A stretch of DNA of 64,000 nucleotides from Sphagnum compactum (taxonomy: Eukaryota; Bryophyta; Sphagnopsida; Sphagnales), in the NCBI GenBank assembly GCA_965153455.1, contig OZ234495.1:16426875-16490874 (forward strand), written 5' to 3'. The notes under the pieces were generated by a model that saw nothing but the letters and a program-made list of their open reading frames with translations, searched no databases and had not been told where the DNA came from. Shown here piece after piece: positions 59,239-64,000 of this stretch (position 1 is its first letter; every line of letters starts with the position of its first letter). The position numbers and the translations under genes were made by a program.

Positions 59239-60554
59239 GCCTTATGTCTTCTTCCTCGTTCTTTAGACAGTTTGCTGCCCAAACAGTTGAGCATCCGACA
59301 CTGATTACAGTCAGCAAGGAGACCAACCATTTGCCTCAAAAGGGAGGAGAAATGTATTTGCTTTGGTCCGATCAGATATCTGCAGCTTGATATGTGGGCT
59401 GCAGCAATGCAAACTTACAACTTGGCAAGTGATGCAATGCCCCTCATTGGGGTGTGTATGATATCTTCCACAGTACATTGAAGGCAATGTCAGTGGTCCT
59501 TCACTTTGGGGTTGTCTTGTTCATCTATGTTAAGGACAGAGGTACAGATTCTGGCTTGTTCAAGTTCAGGCATGAATTCAAGGGGCCACTTCTGAATGCG
59601 CTCATAATATGCTACAACCTAGCAACTTCTCTGAACTCTTTTAAGCTTATTGTAACTGGTGTAGTATCGTTGTCAATCGGAATCGGGATATCATGTCATC
59701 AGACTATTGTAGGGCTGCTGTGCATTACAGCCAGTCAGTTGCGATACAGAAGTTCACACTTTTTCCAGCACCTGGAAATCATTGACCTTGCCAGTGCATG
59801 TGTATGAATTTGTTTTCTGCTTCATTGTGTGGGGCTTAGGCTTTCTATAGCACCTCACTTGCAATGACACAGGCTTTGGAAATCCTCTAATTTAAGTGCT
59901 TCAAACCAGTTGCCTGCTATTTCACTGCTCAATGTATTTGTGTTGTTGCTTGTGCCAAAGAGAAGTTCTCAAAGCTCACCTTTTTGTGTTTCCTTCTTGT
60001 TCTAGGGTCAGCCCCTAATATTGCAAGACTCTTGAGAGCAGGCTGAAGCAGAATGCACTAAATGATGAACCTGGCTGTGAAGAGATGACATGTTCAAGGT
60101 TTGTTATGTAGCTGCAGTTTGTGGTATTGAAACCTTGCAAGAGGCCTAACATTGCTTTCAGGGTCTGAAACAAAACTCCATCCTTTCCTCTAGATCTCAA
60201 CTTTGCAGTTACCATTTGTTACAGTTTTGTACTTTGACCTGAAAGCATCTCTCATGCCTCCTATGCTAGAGTTGTAACCATGAAAACAACACTGCCACAC
60301 ACTCAGGAAAAGTGTGCATGTCATAACCACCTGATCAAAGGTTCAAAAGAAGGCCGGTGCTTGAGCACCAGTACCCGCAAATTGGTCAGCAATGTTTACA
60401 CAAATCAATCTAAGCTTTTGTCTCAGCATGTGACCACTGTGATTGATCTGCACCAGGAATCGACACAAAAAACAGCTATGGAGTGTTTCTTGAACATTTT
60501 GATGATCTTACACCTGGTGAATCTATGAGGGTTTTGATGATTCCACACACACCT
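59239..60554. other. Unassigned region, possible eroded gene
   Basis: An open stretch at about 59269-59391 reads 'FAAQTVEHPTLITVSKETNH' and then 'GGEMYLLWSDQIS' before a stop. Another at 59454-59807 is hydrophobic ('SVVLHFGVVLFIYVKD', 'LIVTGVVSLSIGIGISC'). I recognise no family and cannot join them. It may be a pseudogene or chance. Confidence 0.3.
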
Positions 60555-60915
60555 CATGCATCTTCTTTGCCAATCTGTTAGACAAAGCAACTCAATCATC
60601 CCCACATCTGGTGCATCTTCTTTGCCAATCTGTCAGACAAATGAATTTGATCATCTTCACCTGATGCATCTTCTGCAACAATCTGTCAGATCAAGAAATT
60701 CAATCATCTCCACCTGGTACATCTTCTTCACAGCTCCGTCAGATCAAGAAATTCAATCATCTCTACCAGGTGCATCATCTTCTTCACAGACTGCATCAGA
60801 TCAAGCAATTTGATCATCTCCGCATGGTGCATCTTCTTCACACACCTGTCAGATCAAGAAACTTGATCATTTCCAACCCGGTGCAATTGTCTTCACAGAT
60901 ATGTCAGACAAAGCA
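60555..60915. repeat. ~55-60 bp degenerate tandem array, about 7 copies
   Basis: Units share 'TGCATCTTCTT', 'CTGTCAGATCAAGAAA' and 'TTTGATCATCTCCACCTGG' elements. Early units have 'TTTGCCAATCTGT.AGACAAA' in place of 'TTCACA..TGTCAGATCAAG'. Non-coding in appearance. Confidence 0.85.
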
Positions 60916-61147
60916 AAAGTGGGATTGCTGTAGTGTTTGAGACCAAAATCACCATTCACACACATGCCAATATGAGGAAGATTCAGTGTTTTGTTCTTCT
61001 TCTCATCTGGACTCAAGGAAATCCCACATATCATCCTCTTGAAAATAATTGCCACAACAAAATTCACCTCCAGAGGAAAACCTCCTTGTTGATGCTGATG
61101 GAGTAAAATATTTTCCCCTTGGAAGACTATGGATCACAACTGAAATT

Positions 61148-61400
61148 TGATGATTACATCTCTGATCAGGTAAGCAGCAAGGCCAAGGGGAAGAGGCTGA
61201 GAAGCTCCGGTTGTGGTCGAGTGAGATCAGATGATGATTACATGTCTGAGGTATGGGGTGAGGCCAAGGGGAAGAGGCTGAGAAGCTCCGGTTGTGGTGG
61301 AGTGGGATCAGATGATGATTACATGTCTGAGGTATGGGGTGAGGCCAAGGGGAAGAGGCTGAGAAGCTCCGGTTGCGGTCGAGTGGGATCAGATGATGGA
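61148..61400. repeat. 81-bp tandem array, 3 copies, overlapping the VQ gene end
   Basis: GGCCAAGGGGAAGAGGCTGA occurs at 61181, 61262 and 61343, exactly 81 bp apart, each followed by 'GAAGCTCCGGTTGTGG'. The rightmost copy codes the C-terminus of the VQ protein on the minus strand. The period of 27 codons keeps frames open on both strands. Confidence 0.95.
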
Positions 61401-62302
61401 GATGGATGCAAGAGGAAGGGGATAGCATCTTTTCCTCTGTCTTCTTCCTCCAGATGCTGAGGTCGGGATTTCAGTCCTGTGCAGCAGCTGCCCTCAGAAG
61501 GTGGTGTTGTAGGAGTTTTTGGAGCATAAGCTTTCTCAAAGAATTCCATAGTGAGGCCTGGAGTGACAGGGCCACATGCAGCAGGAGAGGAGAATTTCTT
61601 GTTGGAAGGAGACGACGACAGCTCTGTTGTTGTTGAAGGTGGCAACAACAAGCCTGGACCGAAAGCTGCAGCACTAGCACCCAACCTATTGATTTCCAGC
61701 TTCCTGAGATTGGCTTGCCTTCTCTCGTGCAGCTTGAAGGATGGTCTGCGAGCCGACATGTCAACCACGGGCCTAGGTATAAGACCTCGAAAGCTGGAGT
61801 TGTCAATCTTGGCAGCTTGTTGCCTTGACGGTAGAGTGATGGGGAGCTTCTTGTCCAAGTCGGAATCTGAGACGCCAGTTAGCTTCTGTACCAGCTCCCT
61901 GAAGCTGGAAGTATCCGCCTGCACAAAAGTGGTGGTTGCAGACGCTAATTCTTTCTCTTGAGGAGAAGGACCCGGCACTACTGCTTGCTTAGGGGACACG
62001 ACGAGGTGGCTCCGTGAAGCACAACAGGCGACCTTGCTCCTCATCGCTGCTGCTGAAGGCCCTGAGGAAGACCCTAGCTTCCGTTTCTTACCCACCTCAC
62101 CCACAGACGAAGAAGCGGAGTCGCTGCCGCCGCCGCTCTCTAGAGACGGTCTGTGAAGGTGGGCCGGGCACCTGCTCGGAGGTGTCATCGGCGGACAAAT
62201 GAAGGTAGTGCTTCCTCCAGCATTCATTTCTTCTTGCGACGATGGGAAAACGGGTTGGAAAGTCAAGGGACTGCTGTTCATCAGCTTCTCACTCTTGCAC
62301 AT
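61319..62302 (-). CDS. VQ-motif protein (VQ4/13/19/31/33-like)
   Basis: VQ proteins are plant cofactors that bind WRKY transcription factors and are often MAP-kinase substrates, acting in the nucleus or plastid. Intronless, as is usual for the family, 327 residues, true ATG at 62302. The core 'FVQADTSSFRELVQKLTG' spans 126-143 and includes FxxxVQxxTG at 134-143. A second conserved block, 'FKLHERRQ.NLRKL', is at 189-202, and 'SPAACGPVTPG' with 'MEFFEKAYAPKTPTTPP' follows. These define the subgroup targeted by MPK3/6 in Arabidopsis. Ser/Thr-Pro sites occur at about 103, 113, 239, 247 and 263. A Lys/Arg patch, 'GKKRKLG', is at 71-77. The last ~25 residues are encoded by one unit of an 81-bp tandem repeat, so the C-terminus is probably new. 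Confidence 0.93.
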   Translation of the reverse strand: MCKSEKLMNSSPLTFQPVFPSSQEEMNAGGSTTFICPPMTPPSRCPAHLHRPSLESGGGSDSASSSVGEVGKKRKLGSSSGPSAAAMRSKVACCASRSHLVVSPKQAVVPGPSPQEKELASATTTFVQADTSSFRELVQKLTGVSDSDLDKKLPITLPSRQQAAKIDNSSFRGLIPRPVVDMSARRPSFKLHERRQANLRKLEINRLGASAAAFGPGLLLPPSTTTELSSSPSNKKFSSPAACGPVTPGLTMEFFEKAYAPKTPTTPPSEGSCCTGLKSRPQHLEEEDRGKDAIPFLLHPSPSSDPTRPQPELLSLFPLASPHTSDM

Positions 62303-63116
62303 TCTTCCTCACACTCCCGTCTCCCACCAGGCTTACTACGGCATGAGATTAAAGCTCCATCTAGACTCCTCCTAAGCATGAATTCAAAAGAAAAAAAAAA
62401 ATCCGCAAGACGAAGAAGAAGAAGAAGAAGAAGCAAAAGCAGAAGCAGAAGAAGGAAGGGAAAGAAAAAAGAGGCTGCAGGAAGAGGAAGACGAAGGTAA
62501 AAAGAGCTGATCTCCGTGAGAGCCACAGACGACCAAATGTTGCGAAATCGAAACCGAATGGAAAAAAGATAAAAATCGAGACACTTGAGAAACACTCGAT
62601 CCAAGTGGCGCGCCAAACTACCACAAAGTATGATCAGGAAGAAGCAAGAATGGATGCCGATGTCGAGGAGGAGCGGAGAGAGAGAGAGAGAGAGAGACGA
62701 TCGAAGAAGACGGGAAGATGGTGGAGTAGGAGGAAAAGGCCGGCCAAGGAAAGAGGTCGGGGAGGGATGATACTAACAGGTCACCCACTGATCTTCGGGG
62801 TCTGACATCTAGTCAATTTACAAAAGGGGAAACAAAAAGTCAGACGAAGAAGCTCCAATGGTGCTCAGTATGTGGCCCTGCAATTCAAAATCGGATGGCA
62901 AAGAAAAGTCAAAACACGCCGGTTTAGCTCACCACAATGTAAGTAAGTATTGGCCATGCATTTTTACACACTGTGCTGAGACCGGTGAAAAGCACAGCAA
63001 AGCTTTCCTTACCACGTGCTGTTTCTTGGCTACATAGTTTGATTATTCCAAACGATATATGGCACGCCACTGCATGAAAGTAAATTAGGGCGATTCCTGA
63101 CTTTTAGTGTGGTCAC
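62303..63116. promoter_or_regulatory. 5' flank of the VQ gene
   Basis: Purine-rich tract of (GAA)n/(GA)n character at 62388-62475 and a (GA)n run at 62678-62697, both typical of plant leaders or promoters. Beyond about 62800 it is unremarkable spacer. No specific element was identified. Confidence 0.5.
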
Positions 63117-63513
63117 CACTGTGAATCAGCACCCACCATCGCACCGCCAAAGATGAATGATAAATGAACAGAAAACAATTTTTCGTTGAGTTCCATTTCA
63201 GTAGCTAACCATGGTGATTAGCTTAGCTCATCTCAATTGCTTTTTCTTTTTTTTAAAACCTACCAACTAACAAACAACCCACAAGCAGGTTGTTAGTAGG
63301 TAGGTAGTAAAAACAGCCCTTACCTATGTATAAACCATCTACATACAATACCTAGTAATGTCCTATTTTCTTCCCTATCTACCTATATGAGAGACCTATT
63401 TCCTACAGAATTGGGTTACCAAGGTGAAACCAAATATTAACTCGGTTGAGGTTCATCCACAACTGAGTAATAACAGGCATCCTCCAGTGGATGGATGGTG
63501 CTGGTTCACTGTG
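63117..63513 (-). mobile_element. TIR family A, copy 3, full length, reversed
   Basis: Left end 'CACTGTGAATCAGCACCCACC', right end 'GGTGCTGGTTCACTGTG'. The interior reads in reverse order to the 3298 copy: 'GTAGCTAACCATGGTGATTA', 'AGCTCATCTCAATTGCTTTT', ACCTACC / TAGGTAGG middle, 'GGGTTACCAAGGTGAAACCA', 'GAGGTTCATCCACAACTGAG'. No coding capacity. Confidence 0.88.
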
Positions 63514-64000
63514 GGTCTCTATTAGAAGTCTCTCACCTTTTCAAGTCTCCCACCGATTGCATTGCAGTTTCGGTTTTCTTATGGGTGTGGTTTGAAGAAA
63601 AGTAAATAACTAAACTTGGATGGGAGAAATACATTTGCAGGGACACAAATTGACCACCCATGTAAATGTTTTGCTTACTTTATTTCACTGCATGAAAAAC
63701 GCTTCCCACCCCCCCCCCCACCCACCGTCCACCCCCTTCCCCACTAACCCAAAAGAGAACAAACAGTTGTGAAGCATACTACGGGAAGAAAAATCTTAGA
63801 CCCACAAATGATTTGAAGTGCCTTTTCAACCCTCTAACACAACGGTCGAATGACAAGGCTGCCTTTTTACACCAAATCTTCTTACTTCAAGTTCATTATG
63901 CTGAATAATACCATAGTAAAGCGGCGGCATGGCTTCAGCACATGTTTGTCGAATAATAGATTTAATTTTGAAGATTCCATTTCGAAATAGATATTCCCAA
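63514..64000. other. Spacer to window end
   Basis: No gene. A C-rich tract lies at 63709-63738. At 63796-63824, 'TCTTAGACCCACAAATGATT' and 'TGAAGTGCC' form a decayed copy of the paired motif from the array at 46526-47007. Confidence 0.5.

Noticed and set aside
61119-61460. 113-codon plus-strand ORF with a repeated acidic/basic unit
   Set aside because: Antisense to the VQ gene end and open only because the 81-bp repeat is a multiple of three.

Overview
This is nuclear DNA from a land plant. It is AT-rich, genes are split by GT-AG introns of roughly 50-1100 bp, interstitial TTTAGGG-type (plant telomere) repeats are present, and transposon debris and minisatellites dominate. The gene set (a DUO1-type male-germline MYB, a plant VMP1/KMS protein, a redox-independent-type chloroplast FBPase II, a VQ protein, a PLS/DYW pentatricopeptide gene) fits a streptophyte. 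The PPR repeat style, the moderate introns and the presence of DUO1 make me favour a fern or fern-like seedless plant. That is inference from memory of such proteins, not a search result.

Layout. 1-1.2 kb: decayed Ty3/gypsy pol on the minus strand. 3.3-9.7 kb: two copies of a ~390-bp terminal-inverted-repeat element, with AT-rich spacer. 10.9-13.6 kb (+): bZIP transcription factor. 14.9-17.1 kb: diverged ~600-bp repeats and a 51-bp tandem array. 17.3-20.9 kb: PIF/Harbinger transposon relic with transposase (+) and probable accessory ORF (-), whose upstream flank and intron consist of decayed telomere-like sequence. 21-31 kb: gene-free, repeat-built accessory region holding two matching clusters of a CATGTGGCA motif, tandem 310-350-bp, ~400-bp and 68-bp repeats, and an AT-rich core. 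32.3-36.2 kb (+): VMP1/KMS homologue, 8 exons, all phases consistent. 37.6-39.4 kb (-): DUO1-like R2R3-MYB, convergent with it. 43.7-46.2 kb (-): chloroplast-type FBPase II. 46.5-47.0 kb: six copies of an 18-bp self-complementary hairpin motif just upstream of the FBPase gene. 47.5-47.9 kb: 54-bp array. 48-54 kb: spacer with further TIR-element fragments. 54.3-57.2 kb (-): PPR gene whose E/DYW tail has decayed behind a stop codon. 57.3-59.2 kb (+): head-to-head with it, a DUF493-family pseudogene. 61.3-62.3 kb (-): VQ-motif protein whose end runs into an 81-bp tandem repeat. 63.1-63.5 kb: third full TIR element.

The functional genes have no operon-like relationship. They cover transcriptional regulation (bZIP, DUO1, VQ), ER/autophagy membrane biology (VMP1/KMS), carbon metabolism (FBPase II) and organelle RNA processing (PPR). 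The accessory DNA consists of several dispersed repeat families that recur within the window and link distant parts of it. I saw no tRNA, rRNA, CRISPR or prokaryotic features.
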